Positions 43,226 through 52,647 of a stretch of 64,000 nt of DNA are shown here, one piece after another. The notes below the pieces were generated by a model. The model did no database searches. It had not been told where the DNA came from and saw only the letters and a program-made list of their open reading frames with translations. The DNA lies in NCBI RefSeq assembly GCF_024171885.1, contig NZ_JAMTCP010000011.1, positions 1-64,000 of the forward strand, read 5' to 3'. The stretch's first letter is position 1, and every line of letters begins with the position of its first letter. The translations under genes and the position numbers were made by a program. This DNA comes from Streptoalloteichus tenebrarius. Its GTDB lineage: Bacteria > Actinomycetota > Actinomycetes > Mycobacteriales > Pseudonocardiaceae.

Positions 43226-44035
43226 CTAGCGCCGCCGGCGAGGTATCCAGGTGAACAGCCACGCTGCGGTGAACACCGCGGCGAGGACCCATCCCGCCGT
43301 GATGCCTGCCGCGACCGCGAGTTCGCTCCATGCGGCACGGCCGGCGTAAGCGTCGATCGCGACCATGAGCAGGGGGCGGACGGGCAGAGCGGAAGCAGCG
43401 GTACGAATCCACTCGGGCGCGGCATCGAGAGAGAAGAACGCCCCAGACAGCAACAACATCGGCAGCGAGACGGCGTTGCTGATCGGGGAGGCCGCCGTCT
43501 CGTTCGGCATCAGCGGGGTGATCGCGATCCCCAGGGCGTTGCCGACGATCAGCAGTCCGAGCATCGCGGCGACGACATGGACCGGTTGCTCCGGGCGGAC
43601 GTCGTAGGCGAGAACGGCGACAACACCGAGTAGCACGATGGAGATGGCAGCGACGCAGCTCGCAGCGAGCACCCGGCTTGCGAGCAGGACCCCGGCGCGG
43701 ACAGGCAGAAGCTGGGCGTGCTTCAGCATGCCGTACTCACGCAGGTACGTCAGAGTGATCACCAAGCTGGTGAACGTGGCCGACATCGCTGAGATCGCCA
43801 TGGTCGCTGGGGCGTAGTAGCGCGCTGTCGCGTCCCTACCTCCACCGATCGTGGTGAAGGTGACGAGGAACAGCAGGGGGAGTCCGAGAGTGAACAGGGC
43901 GGAGGCCGGATTGCGGACCTGGGCGAGCAGGTCGAACCGCAGTTGTCGCGCCAGGGTCGCCAGGGGACCTGGAACTGGGGCGAGTGGGACTTTTCGTGTT
44001 TCCAACGGTGGCGAACTGGTGTCGTGCTCAAGCAT
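43226..44035 (-). CDS. ABC-2 type transporter permease
   Basis: Membrane permease of 269 residues with six helices: LGLPLLFLVTFTTIGG, MAISAMSATFTSLVITLTYLREYGMLK (the conserved cytoplasmic RE loop), then helices to the ABC-2 signature region VSLPMLLLSGAFFSLDAAPEWI and a last helix before WIPRRRR. ATG 44035 overlaps the upstream ATPase gene by eight bases. With the ATPase it forms an exporter for drugs, lipids or peptides. Confidence 0.9.
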   Translation of the reverse strand: MLEHDTSSPPLETRKVPLAPVPGPLATLARQLRFDLLAQVRNPASALFTLGLPLLFLVTFTTIGGGRDATARYYAPATMAISAMSATFTSLVITLTYLREYGMLKHAQLLPVRAGVLLASRVLAASCVAAISIVLLGVVAVLAYDVRPEQPVHVVAAMLGLLIVGNALGIAITPLMPNETAASPISNAVSLPMLLLSGAFFSLDAAPEWIRTAASALPVRPLLMVAIDAYAGRAAWSELAVAAGITAGWVLAAVFTAAWLFTWIPRRRR

Positions 44036-44966
44036 GGGCAGGTCCTCCCTCGGCCTGGACGTGGTGGAGCAGGTCGAGATAGACGTCCTCGAAGCTCGGC
44101 GAGCGGACCGCCACATCGACGACGTTCACTTGGCCTTGGTTGGTGAGAGCCTCGATTTCGCGGACGGTGGTGTGTGGGTCGTAAGTCCGCAGATGCCAAC
44201 GGTCGGTGGCGGCATCTCGTCTTGTGGACACCACCGACGTCAGCCGTGGCAGTGCCTCAGCTGGAGTGGCGAAGGAGACGACGTTCGGAAGGTGGGCGGT
44301 TTGACGTAAGTGAGCGACCGTGCCTTCCCTCCGAATCTGGCCGTCCACGAGGATGGCGACTCTGTCGGCCAGGGCCTCGACCTCGTCGAGCATGTGGCTG
44401 GTGAGCACGACCGTGGCCCCAGACGCCTTGTGTTCGCGAATCACCTCCCATACCTCGCGTCGCGCCTGAGGGTCGAAGCCCGTGGTGGGCTCATCCAGGA
44501 ACAACAGCCTCGGCTGGCCGACGAGGGCGATCGCGAGGTCCAACCGGCGCCGTTCGCCACCTGAGAGTCGGTGTACCCTCCGCGAAGCCAAGTGCTGAAG
44601 GCCGACGAGGGCGAGCAGGTCGTCTAGCGATCTGGGCTGGCGGTAATAGGCGCGGTGCATCTGCAGGTACTCGGCGACCGACAGGTCAGCGTCAATTCGG
44701 CAGTCCTGAAGCACCACCCCGACGAGGGCACGCCAGCCGGGTGGGGCACGCCACGGATCACGGCCCAGCACCTCGACCTGGCCCCGGTTCGGGCGCCGGA
44801 ACCCCTCCAGGCATTCGATGAGGGTGGTCTTGCCTGCCCCGTTGGGGCCGAGCAACGCCCATACCTCACCGGCACCAACGGCGACGTCGACTTGCTCAAG
44901 GACCGTGGTGGCCCCGTATGCGACGACCACCTGGTGGGCGCGCACAATCAGGGAAGCATCGCTCAT
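44028..44966 (-). CDS. ABC transporter ATP-binding protein
   Basis: Drug-efflux (DRA/CcmA)-type ATPase of 312 residues. Walker A GPNGAGKT (40-47), Q-loop VVLQDCRI, signature LSGGERRR, Walker B LLFLDEPTTGFDP, switch His in LTSHMLDE. The C-terminal 90 residues are the usual extension of this class. First gene of the minus-strand operon ATPase-permease-secreted protein. Divergent from the histidine kinase, which suggests that the two-component system regulates it. Confidence 0.93.
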   Translation of the reverse strand: MSDASLIVRAHQVVVAYGATTVLEQVDVAVGAGEVWALLGPNGAGKTTLIECLEGFRRPNRGQVEVLGRDPWRAPPGWRALVGVVLQDCRIDADLSVAEYLQMHRAYYRQPRSLDDLLALVGLQHLASRRVHRLSGGERRRLDLAIALVGQPRLLFLDEPTTGFDPQARREVWEVIREHKASGATVVLTSHMLDEVEALADRVAILVDGQIRREGTVAHLRQTAHLPNVVSFATPAEALPRLTSVVSTRRDAATDRWHLRTYDPHTTVREIEALTNQGQVNVVDVAVRSPSFEDVYLDLLHHVQAEGGPAHA

Positions 44967-45096
44967 ACCAACGACCCTCCCGTCTGATGACGACCGACAG
45001 AACTACCGAGGGTGAGAAGCTCGCCTCTACCGATCGGTAGAGGCAGCAACCGCGAGCCACCCTCGACAATCCCGTGTGCCAGCCAGGAAGGGGCGG

Positions 45097-46293
45097 ATGG
45101 AGCCTATGGACAGCCTTGCCTCCGGCGACCGCGGCAATGCCTGGACGGTCCGCCTCCGCACCTGGGACTCCTTGTGGATCGCATCAGTGATCTTGTGCGC
45201 GCTGGGTTTGGTAGCGTTGCCGCCCGCACTGTCGGTCCGCACAGCTGTCGCGGCCGGCGCGGTTGTGGTCGCCTCGCTGCTGTACGTGGTCTGGGGCCGG
45301 CGCCTACTGGACAGCGGGGATGGCAGCTCCGGCTACCTGTTCCTGCTGACGGCTGCCTGGTCTGTCGCGGTGGCTGCCGCACCGATCATGTGGTTGGCGG
45401 CGATGTCGTTCTACGCTCAGGCGTACGCCCTCGTTGCCGCACGGCATGCACACATCGCCGCCCTCACGCTCAGCATCGCGGGCTCGGCCGGGGTGGCGAG
45501 CACCGGTTTCGGTTGGAACGGGGAGCGGTTGGTGGCCGGTGCCGCCATAGCCCTGTCAGCCATGATCTGCGTAACGTTCATGGGCTGGCTGATCACCCGG
45601 ATCATCGCGCAATCTCACGAGCGGCAGCACCTCATCGAGGAGCTGCTGACCACACGTGCTGAACTCGAGAACGTCAGCCATGAACGCGGTGTGCTCGCCG
45701 AGCGGCAGCGCATGGCCCAAGAGATCCATGACACCCTTGCCCAAGGATTCACAAGCCTGCGCATGGTTTTGGAAGCGATGGAGACTGAACTCGACCGCGA
45801 CCCGGCCGCAGCGCGTCGCTACCTGACAACGGCCTACCAGGTCACTGCCGACAGCCTCGCTCAGGCTCGCGCACTGGTCGCCGTCGGTGCGGCACCACAG
45901 CTCCATGGCAGCCCTCTGCCCGAAGCGATCGAGCGCCTGCTCACGTCGCTTGGCGATGGCCCAAGTCCGGTCAAAACCGCCCTCACGGTCACCGGCTCGC
46001 CCCGGCCGCTACCCGTTGACGCGGAGGTCGCTTTGCTGCGGGCTGCTCAGGAACTCGTCGCCAACGTCCGAAAACACGCTCAGGCGGCTTCGGTGGAAGT
46101 GGAGCTGTGCTACACCTCCTCTCAGATCGTCCTCCAAGTCAGCGACAACGGCCGAGGATTTGACACCAACGCGCCTCACAACGGGTATGGACTGAAGGGG
46201 ATACAGGATCGCCTGGACAACATAGGGGGGAACATCGCGGTATGGAGCAGTCCTGGAGCGGGCACCGCGGTGACCGCCACGGTCCACAGCTGA
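45097..46293 (+). CDS. NarL-type sensor histidine kinase
   Basis: Membrane histidine kinase of 398 residues. Five to six helices fill about 30-165; then the dimerisation/phosphoacceptor ERQRMAQEIHDTLAQGF (HisKA_3, acceptor His) and the ATPase domain with ELVANVRKHAQA (N box), VSDNGRGFD and GYGLKGIQDRL. ATG 45097 has AGGAAGGGG upstream. No extracellular sensor domain, so the signal is likely membrane stress or a lipophilic ligand, as for other kinases paired with ABC exporters. Confidence 0.9.
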   Translation: MEPMDSLASGDRGNAWTVRLRTWDSLWIASVILCALGLVALPPALSVRTAVAAGAVVVASLLYVVWGRRLLDSGDGSSGYLFLLTAAWSVAVAAAPIMWLAAMSFYAQAYALVAARHAHIAALTLSIAGSAGVASTGFGWNGERLVAGAAIALSAMICVTFMGWLITRIIAQSHERQHLIEELLTTRAELENVSHERGVLAERQRMAQEIHDTLAQGFTSLRMVLEAMETELDRDPAAARRYLTTAYQVTADSLAQARALVAVGAAPQLHGSPLPEAIERLLTSLGDGPSPVKTALTVTGSPRPLPVDAEVALLRAAQELVANVRKHAQAASVEVELCYTSSQIVLQVSDNGRGFDTNAPHNGYGLKGIQDRLDNIGGNIAVWSSPGAGTAVTATVHS

Positions 46294-46928
46294 TCCGCGT
46301 CGTGATCGTTGACGATCACCCCGTGGTTCGTGACGGTCTCACCGCTCTGTTGTCCGGCCAGGAGAACATCGAGGTGGTCGCGGAGGCCGCCAACGGGTTG
46401 GAGGCCGTCGCCGTCTGCGCGGCGCACCGTCCCAGGGTGGTGTTGATGGACCTCAGGATGCCGAAGATGGACGGTGCGACCGCCACGAAATTGATCACGG
46501 AGGAGAACCCCGATGTGAAGGTCCTGGTGCTCACCACCTACGACAGTGATACGGACATTGTCCGAGCCATCGAGGCTGGAGCCATCAGCTACCTTCTCAA
46601 GGACACCCCCCGCGCCGGACTTGTCGGCGCGATCGTCGCCGCTGCTGAAGGACGGTCCACCCTCGCCCCTCACGTTGCGACGAAGCTCGTGCAGCGCGGT
46701 GGGGCGGGCGCGCCGTCGTTGACCGCGCGGGAGCTTGACGTGCTGCGTTTGGTCGCCGTCGGCGACAGCAACTCCGTGATCGCCCAGCGACTGGGTATCG
46801 GGGAAGGCACCGTCAAGACTCATCTGCACAACCTGTTCCGCAAGCTCGGCGTCACCGATCGCACCGCCGCGGCCATCTCGGCGATCGCCGTTGGGCTCAT
46901 CCCCAACCCTCACGCGGAGGAACGGTGA
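46242..46928 (+). CDS. LuxR-type response regulator
   Basis: NarL/FixJ-type response regulator of about 228 residues. Receiver domain VVIVDDHPVVRDGL with the phosphoacceptor Asp in VLMDLRMPKMDG and the LLKDTPR loop; C-terminal LuxR helix-turn-helix LTARELDVLRLVAVGDSNSVIAQRLGIGEGTVKTHLHNLF. ATG 46242 overlaps the kinase by 52 bases and is the only ATG before the domain; a shorter GTG start is possible. Likely activates the divergent ABC operon. Confidence 0.9.
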   Translation: MEQSWSGHRGDRHGPQLIRVVIVDDHPVVRDGLTALLSGQENIEVVAEAANGLEAVAVCAAHRPRVVLMDLRMPKMDGATATKLITEENPDVKVLVLTTYDSDTDIVRAIEAGAISYLLKDTPRAGLVGAIVAAAEGRSTLAPHVATKLVQRGGAGAPSLTARELDVLRLVAVGDSNSVIAQRLGIGEGTVKTHLHNLFRKLGVTDRTAAAISAIAVGLIPNPHAEER

Positions 46929-47320
46929 ATCTCACCGAACCCGTCCACAAGCTTCGGTTCATGGCAATGGCCTTGGCGCAGAGCAATCACCAGAGGTACA
47001 TGGGCGTGGCGCATTTCCTGTACCCGGTCACGCACATGGCACTCAACAACGTGCCTGGCGAGGATGACTGGATCACGGTAGGAGCACTACGTCGGGCGGG
47101 CATCAGTTGTCAAGCCCTGACGGTGCTTGAGGCAGAGGTCAAGAGGATCAGACGGGTCTGGCTACGCCCTCGCTACCGTGCGCTCAAGGACACACCCGAG
47201 GCTCGCGACATCCTGACTGCCGCCCGCAACGGCATCGCCGGCCCCACTGACACCGTTGACAGTGGCCACGTCCTTGTCTCAGCCTTTCTGCCAGTACGCT
47301 CGGCGGGGCGACCTCAGTGA
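46925..47320 (+). CDS. Hypothetical protein coupled to the response regulator
   Basis: A 131-residue protein whose GTG start overlaps the regulator's stop by four bases, so it is translationally coupled. Basic, helical, no membrane segment; segments LRFMAMALAQSNHQRYMGVAHFLYPVTH and LRRAGISCQALTVLEAEVKRIRRVWLRP. Family not recognised. Followed by a strong terminator, which ends the kinase-regulator operon. Confidence 0.65.
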   Translation: MNLTEPVHKLRFMAMALAQSNHQRYMGVAHFLYPVTHMALNNVPGEDDWITVGALRRAGISCQALTVLEAEVKRIRRVWLRPRYRALKDTPEARDILTAARNGIAGPTDTVDSGHVLVSAFLPVRSAGRPQ

Positions 47321-47432
47321 GCTGGGCGTCAATCTTCCTGAGCTGTCAGGTGCTGTCTCGCGGAGCGTCATCAGTGTCCTGAGTAAACTCGGCCTGGTTC
47401 TGTGCTGGAGCGCGGGGCGTACGAGAATATGC

Positions 47433-47471
47433 AGTGCTGCCCCGGTCCGGTGTCCGGGGCAGCACTATTTT
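47433..47471 (+). terminator. Strong intrinsic terminator
   Basis: AGTGCTGCCCCGG (47433-47445) pairs with CCGGGGCAGCACT (47454-47466) perfectly and is followed by ATTTT. The best intrinsic terminator in the window. Confidence 0.9.
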
Positions 47472-47498
47472 AGGTGACTCATCCGCCGCAGTTTGTAT

Positions 47499-47792
47499 CT
47501 ACTGATCCGCGTTAGCGTCCTCTGTGGACAGTCCCTCGGTGAGTACCTCGCCCTCTGGCAGGCGGGTGCCGCCGCCGAAGATCCCGCAGCCGTCGACCGG
47601 CCCCTGGGGCCGTTCCATCTGTCGGTCCGGGTCCGGGAAGGGGTGCAGCGCGGGACCCTTCACCAGGGTCTTGGGATCGCCGGTGGTGGGGGTGCCCACG
47701 AAGTAGGCGCGCAGGAAGCGCCGGTCCCCGGCGTTCTCGAACGGACGACCGCCGAGATGGTGCTCGGCCACACCGACGTGGCCGAGCACCAC
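47499..47792 (-). CDS. Hypothetical protein fragment
   Basis: Minus-strand frame of 97 codons with reasonable codon use: HHLGGRPFENAGDRRFLRAYFVGTP, GPALHPFPDPDRQMERPQGPVDG, FGGGTRLPEGEVLTEG. No family is recognised. It may be the tail of a gene that began with the small membrane ORF upstream. Confidence 0.35.
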   Translation of the reverse strand: MVLGHVGVAEHHLGGRPFENAGDRRFLRAYFVGTPTTGDPKTLVKGPALHPFPDPDRQMERPQGPVDGCGIFGGGTRLPEGEVLTEGLSTEDANADQ

Positions 47793-47827
47793 CCCCGACC
47801 GCTCGTCATGGGTGGGGGTGGTGGACT

Positions 47828-48007
47828 TCAGGAACAGAGGCCGCCGCTGTTCAACGCCACGACGAGGCCGATTCCCAGGGTGGCGAGGCCGAGGGCGGTG
47901 ACCGGAAGCTTGTGACGGAGTAGGCCGTCGTGCTTGAAGTGGTTGTCTTCTTCAGCGGCCCCCAGAGCTGCGGGCGAGGGGTAGGCGGACGCAACAGGTT
48001 CGCCCAT
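47828..48007 (-). CDS. Possible 59-residue single-helix membrane protein
   Basis: ATG 48007 with GGAAG about ten bases upstream. The product has an acidic N-terminus (AALGAAEEDNHFKHDGLL) and one membrane helix (LPVTALGLATLGIGLVVAL). Its ATG overlaps the ATG of the plus-strand frame at 48006. Could be an accessory protein of unknown role. Confidence 0.4.
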   Translation of the reverse strand: MGEPVASAYPSPAALGAAEEDNHFKHDGLLRHKLPVTALGLATLGIGLVVALNSGGLCS

Positions 48008-48330
48008 GCGCGACTTCCAGGTCGCCGCGGCCGCCCTGACCGGGCTGCCCGTGACGCACGTCTACTACTGGGCGACTTCGCTCAACGCCGAGTTCGGCGG
48101 TCGCGACGCGGTGGACGCCACCGGGCAGAACGCGCCAGGTGTTATCGCGATGCTCGACGCCATCGGCGGCGAACTCACCCCGGGGGACCGCATTCGCTTC
48201 CCCCGACCCGGCTGGGCCGACTCCATCCTGGAGTACTTCTGGGGGCTCGGCGCCGCTGTCGCCAGAATCCTGGACACCGTTCCCTGGGCCTGCCTCGATT
48301 CTGGGGTCCTGCCCTACTCCCGTCCCGAGC
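48006..48330 (+). pseudogene. 5' fragment of an unknown gene
   Basis: From ATG 48006 the frame has very strong third-position G/C for about 108 codons: MRDFQVAAAALTGLPVTHVYY, NAPGVIAMLDAIGGELTPGDRI, PRPGWADSILEYFWGLGAAV. After about 48330 the coding character ends although the frame stays open to 48524. Probably a truncated gene; no family recognised. Confidence 0.4.
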
Positions 48331-48388
48331 TCGGACCCGCTGTCGGAACGGGTGCCGCGACGGCCGAACCAGGGGCCGCTGGGTGCGT

Positions 48389-48953
48389 TCACTGGGCACC
48401 GCCCGCGCGGAAACCGGTGACGGAGCCGCCCTCGTGCACGGTGCCGACCTGCTGCCGGACGCGGGTAGCGGCGTCCAGGGTCGAAATGCCCAGATCAGCG
48501 CCGGTCAACGCGCCCCGGACGTGATCAGCGGACTGCTCGACCTCAATCAGCGACCTCGCCGCTGCGTTCAGATCTACCGGAACGCCCTCCAGGCGCTCCA
48601 GTGCTGCGTGCAGCCGCTGCACCGTGTCCAGCAACACCGTGTCCCTCGGCTCCAGGGCGAGCTTCTTAGCGCGGTAGACCTCCAACACCCGCATCGCGCT
48701 GATCACCTCGTGTTCCGCAGCGTCCTTGTCCACCGTCTTGTGCGCGCCTAGGCCCTGCTCGGGCTCAGCAGCAGGGGAGTCCTCCACGGCAACCAGCTGC
48801 GGACTCTGCGGTCGAACCGCCCGCGGGTCCCGGCGTACCAGCGGTGCGGCGTTGCGCCCGGCGGTCGAGGGCGGCATTCGCGCGGTCGAACAGGAACTTC
48901 ACGGCGTATCCCAGCCCGACAGCTCCCAGCGAGGACAACGACAACGGATCCAT
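48389..48953 (-). pseudogene. Actinomycete 'MDPLSL' hypothetical protein, frameshifted
   Basis: From ATG 48953: MDPLSLSSLGAVGLGYAVKFLFDRANAALDR, a start shared by a family of small actinomycete proteins. The frame then breaks near 48850-48865; the continuing frame reads QSPQLVAVEDSPAAEP, ISAMRVLEVYRAKKLALEPRDTVLLDTVQRLHAALERLEG and DLNAAARSLIEVEQSADHVRG, helical and acidic as in the family. One indel restores about 185 residues. Function unknown. Confidence 0.55.
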
Positions 48954-49603
48954 GAACCGATGACTCCCAAGGTGACGGGCCTTCCAGCCCCGTGTACGAC
49001 GGCGGATATCGGAACACACTCAGTGCGGCGTCGGATGTCGTTCCCGCCCCGTCCACTCGATCGGCCCATCACGGACGCGGCTCCACCCTCTCGGCCTGTC
49101 TGATCTAGTGCCTTATCACCGTCGCATGTCCACATCAGGGCAGCGCACCGGGGTTCGACGGGGACCGTGGCACCATAGCGGCAAGGGTGGCCGAGCTGGC
49201 TATAGCGCGCAGTGCCGACGTTCCTTCTCCCTCGCGGATACATGACATCGGAGGGATTGATGGTGAACCGGAGAACACCGTTCTCCTGTAGAGGCTTGCG
49301 CTTACCTGCGGATTTCCGGTAGGTGGACCCACTCGGTCGGGATCGATGCCATGACTGGAGACCCGGCGACAGCAGAGTGTGCGTCTGGCGGAAGAGGAGA
49401 CGCCAACGCCGCTGAAGCGATCATGCTCCCGCGCGGCGCGCGGCGTCTCCCGCTACCTGGGCGAGGACAAGCGCATCCACCTCCGAGGACGGCGATGGCG
49501 AGCAGGACCGATGGGGGAAGAGTTGCCGTGCACAGGCCGAGGATGAGCCAGGCTACTTATACCTTCGGCACACGAGACACCTTACCCACCACAAACAGTC
49601 CAG
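48954..49603. other. 650-base stretch without a supported gene
   Basis: No frame has convincing codon use. A GGTGGCCGAGCTGGC piece near 49186 resembles the start of a tRNA but no cloverleaf can be completed. Confidence 0.45.
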
Positions 49604-50341
49604 TTACTTGACGGTCTCAACGGTCGCGGCGTCGACCCATCTCGCCAGGATGCTGAACGCGGCCAACTGCTCCAAAGCCTCGTTCTCATCGAGCTCATCG
49701 AGCTGTTCATGAGCGATCGGATTGCGGATCGCCGAGTAAACACCCCTGGCGAAGTTGCCCGCCCCTTCGTGACGGTTCCTGAACGTCTCGCTCCCATCGT
49801 CGGCGCTCAGGCGCAAGCGAGGGTGCCCGCTCGTCGGAGCATTGGTCGAGAAGGCATCAGACAGCAGCTTTGCGTCCGAGACGTCCCTTCGTCCCAGTTT
49901 GGCCTGGGCCTGCGCGTTGATAGCCCTGGCTGCCGCACCGACGGCCTCGCGGAAGTGGCCACTGCTCCACAGCCCTTGCACGCTTCCCCAAACCCAGGGA
50001 TGCAATGTCGCGGCGTCGAGCAGCGGTGCGCCACTGCCCAGGTTGTCGATGATTTCCTGCTCGGACTCCAACTGCGCGATCGCCCGCTGGGCGCCCTCGC
50101 GATGACGCCACATCGGCTGCCTCGATGGCTCCTCCCAGTCGGCGGTTCGCCAAACCGGAACCACCCGGTCCAGGATCTGCTCGACGATCTGGGCGGCTGC
50201 CAGCACTTGGTCCTTCGGGTGCCGCAACCTGTAGTGCCAGAAGCCGATCATGCCCGGCTGATTGGGAACATGCTCCAGCGAAGCTGTCTCAAGGAAGGCC
50301 TTGAGCTTGCCGATCGCCCACTCGCGGTTCAACTGCGCCAC
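49604..50341 (-). CDS. TIGR02391 (Ymh)-family protein
   Basis: The C-terminal half is diagnostic of TIGR02391: [38 protein letters not shown], then [44 protein letters not shown]. The N-terminal half is helical ([23 protein letters not shown]). GTG 50341 is the likely start; the frame is open upstream, but there it runs through debris of another gene. The family is often found beside restriction and other mobile defence genes and has a HEPN-like helical look; the biochemical role is not established. Confidence 0.75.
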   Translation of the reverse strand: MAQLNREWAIGKLKAFLETASLEHVPNQPGMIGFWHYRLRHPKDQVLAAAQIVEQILDRVVPVWRTADWEEPSRQPMWRHREGAQRAIAQLESEQEIIDNLGSGAPLLDAATLHPWVWGSVQGLWSSGHFREAVGAAARAINAQAQAKLGRRDVSDAKLLSDAFSTNAPTSGHPRLRLSADDGSETFRNRHEGAGNFARGVYSAIRNPIAHEQLDELDENEALEQLAAFSILARWVDAATVETVK

Positions 50342-50379
50342 CGGCTGACGGTCGCACACGGCACCGACAAAAGCGGGCG

Positions 50380-50860
50380 CCCAGCTTCCATCCGGAGCCC
50401 GAACTGGACTCCATCCTCGGCGAGGTCCGGTTGTTCCAGGGCGTGACGGGCGGCGCGGGTGATCCGGTCGACGTCGCCGCGTTCGGCGGGCGGCAGGGGC
50501 GCGGCCACCGCGTCGCGGGCGGCGGCCGCGGCCCCGAGCAGGACCGCGGCGCGCTGGTGGTCCCCGGCGAGGGTGTGGGCGCCGGCCAGGCCCTCCAGCG
50601 CCAGGGCTGTCGCGCGGGGGTCGCCGAGCCGCGGGGTGTGGGCGGCGGTGGCGTCGCCGCGGAGTTCGGCGACGAACCCGAGTTCGGCCAGCACCAGGGT
50701 GGTGGCGGGGTCGAGGTCGGCCTGTTGGAACCAGCCGAGTTGGGCCTCCACCGCCCCGGCGTGGAAGTGGCGTTCGGGGGCCACGCGCAGGACCCGCTGG
50801 TGGTGGGCGTGGGCTTGGGGACGGCACGGTGTGGCGGTGCCTCGCAGACGACATCGAACG
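50380..50860 (-). pseudogene. C-terminal fragment of an AfsR/ATPase-type regulator
   Basis: Minus-strand fragment with [75 protein letters not shown], the tetratricopeptide-like tail of large BTAD/ATPase regulators. It breaks off at RHALEQPD just before the TIGR02391 gene. The missing 700 or more residues are not in the window. Confidence 0.6.
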
Positions 50861-50954
50861 ACACGCCGAGATCCGGGCCCGAGCCTTGCTGAGCTGATCC
50901 GGTCCGCTCGTTTCCCATGGGACAGGTGAGCCCAGCCCCCGGGTGGCCGGGCGC

Positions 50955-51584
50955 TCACGATCCTGGCGGGCAGTGTGTCCGCTCTTGGTTCGCTTCCACC
51001 TCGATGCATGCTGGAAGTTCAGCGAACGAGCACTTGGCGGGGGTATTCTTTAACAGGCTCCCGAGAGTGATCGTCTTCTGTTCCCCGACCGCGGCGTTGA
51101 GTCGTTTCGTGGACATGACGTAGAAGTCCCACTGGTCGAGGTTGAGCGGGTCCACCGCGGCTTTGTCAGTGGATGCGAGGACGCAGAAGACGTAGACGTC
51201 GGCTTGTCGTGCGCGTTCGGTCGCGTTGGTGTTCGTCGTGGCGTCCCAGCCGAGGGCAGGTTTGATGTCGAAGGAGATCTTCGACAGCCGCTCCTGTTTC
51301 CAGCTTTGCAGGTAGGCCGACGACTTCACCTCCACTCGCAGCCCTTGACGGGTCCGTAGGTCGGTGGCATCCCATTCCAGACGCGTGCCGCTGCCGACGC
51401 ATCCCAGCGCCAGCCCCACGATGTACTCGGCGAGCACGCCACGCATCGCGTTATTGACGAGGTCCGAGCACGCCCAACTCCAGAAGTCGCGGAGGTTCGC
51501 GCCGATGGCCCGGCCCTGTTGTGAAAATGGCTCGTCACCAGTCTTGGGAGTCACAGCGAGCGCGTCCAGGTTGTTGTGCGGCAT
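50955..51584 (-). CDS. Possible PD-(D/E)XK nuclease-like protein
   Basis: A 209-residue protein from ATG 51584. Seen: [20 protein letters not shown] followed by [27 protein letters not shown]. The D...ExK spacing (WDATD, then VEVKSS) is that of restriction-endonuclease-fold enzymes, and the region [12 protein letters not shown] fits the next core strand. Relatives often occur alone or next to helicase/methylase genes of defence islands; no methylase is visible here. Fold assignment is by motif only. Confidence 0.55.
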   Translation of the reverse strand: MPHNNLDALAVTPKTGDEPFSQQGRAIGANLRDFWSWACSDLVNNAMRGVLAEYIVGLALGCVGSGTRLEWDATDLRTRQGLRVEVKSSAYLQSWKQERLSKISFDIKPALGWDATTNTNATERARQADVYVFCVLASTDKAAVDPLNLDQWDFYVMSTKRLNAAVGEQKTITLGSLLKNTPAKCSFAELPACIEVEANQERTHCPPGS

Positions 51585-51609
51585 GGGGTTCTGTCTCTCG
51601 ATCGGTTCC

Positions 51610-52320
51610 GGGGCTCGGAGTTGGCCTGTTGCGAATGGCGGCTGATGTCGGCGGTGTAGGCGGCCCGTCGCCGGAGCTGGCTTGCTGCCATTGCACGGCA
51701 ACCACGATGTGGATGCCGACATGCGGGCCAGCATCGCGGCGGGCAGCACACTGGCCAGTGTGAACAGGGCGGTGGAGCGGTGTCGCCGGGGATCCGGGTC
51801 GATCCGCTGCGGGCGGTTGCCCGGCGCGTCGTTGCCGATGGGATGGGCGGGGTGTTCGCCGAGGAACAGCCAAGTCTTGGCATCAGGCGCGGTGAGGATG
51901 TTGCCGCCCTTGCCGGGGGCCAGTTCTCGGACCAGACGGCCAGTCGCTCGGGAAGAGTGACGGGACGCGGCTGAAGGTGATCGCGACGTTGCCACCGTTG
52001 TCCTGAATGTCGTCGGCAGTGAGCTGAGTGGTCGTGGCCATGCGCCGGACATATAGCACACGAGCAGCAGCTCGGTGACCCGATCGGAGATCGTGAGTGT
52101 GTCCTCGTGCAGGAGTCGCTGGCATCGGCCCAGTGCTTCTCGGTATCCAGCATGCCCGTGGTCCCATGCCAGCGGGTCGCCTCGAAGGGCAGGCCGTGGG
52201 CGTGTTTTGGGTGACCGCCCAGCAGACGAAGTGCGCTGTCTCGTCTCGGTAGCGGTGCCCGTCGACGGTCCAGGTGTCCAGATTGACCTGCGCGCAGTCG
52301 TTCGTTGCCCTCTCCTTCAT
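51610..52320 (-). pseudogene. Integrase-like (tyrosine recombinase-fold) gene in pieces
   Basis: Pieces in at least three frames, in order on the minus strand: VNLDTWTVDGHRYRDETAHFV, HGTTGMLDTEKHWA, RLLHEDTLTISDRVTELLLVCY, MATTTQLTADDIQDNGGNVAITF, LVRELAPGKGGNIL, RHRSTALFTLASVLPAAMLARM, HIVVAVQWQQASSGD. This order matches the actinomycete integrase-like hypothetical proteins whose core reads RLLHDDT...VAGLLVLLYAQ...ALFTLA..LPAAVLARMLGI. At least three frame changes make it dead. Confidence 0.55.
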
Positions 52321-52647
52321 CTCAGAGGTGGGTACTTCGGTCCAATGGGGACCGCCGGCCCGCGTGCGGCGGTCCCCCTGCGTCAGGTTCGGACGTTCTT
52401 GCTCGCTGCGTAGATGGGGGAATCGGTGAAACTGGTGGGGTGGGCAGACACGGCCGACGATCGGTAGGGACGGTCCGTTTGGGTGGGCGGGTCCACAGTG
52501 GGTGCAGGGAGTGCGCCGGCCGTCGCGGCCATCACCACCGGGAGGATCACTCCGACGTGCAGTGACGGCCACCATCGCGTGAAGATCACGACGTGGCACG
52601 TTACCGATCCCGAGGAAGATCAAGATCGGGGAGATGCTGCGGCAACC
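52321..52647. other. Intergenic stretch, nothing recognised
   Basis: No supported frame. It separates the accessory region from the SARP gene. Confidence 0.4.

Noticed and set aside
49181-49260. Possible tRNA near GGTGGCCGAGCTGGC
   Set aside because: No matching acceptor or T arm can be drawn; only a start-like stretch.
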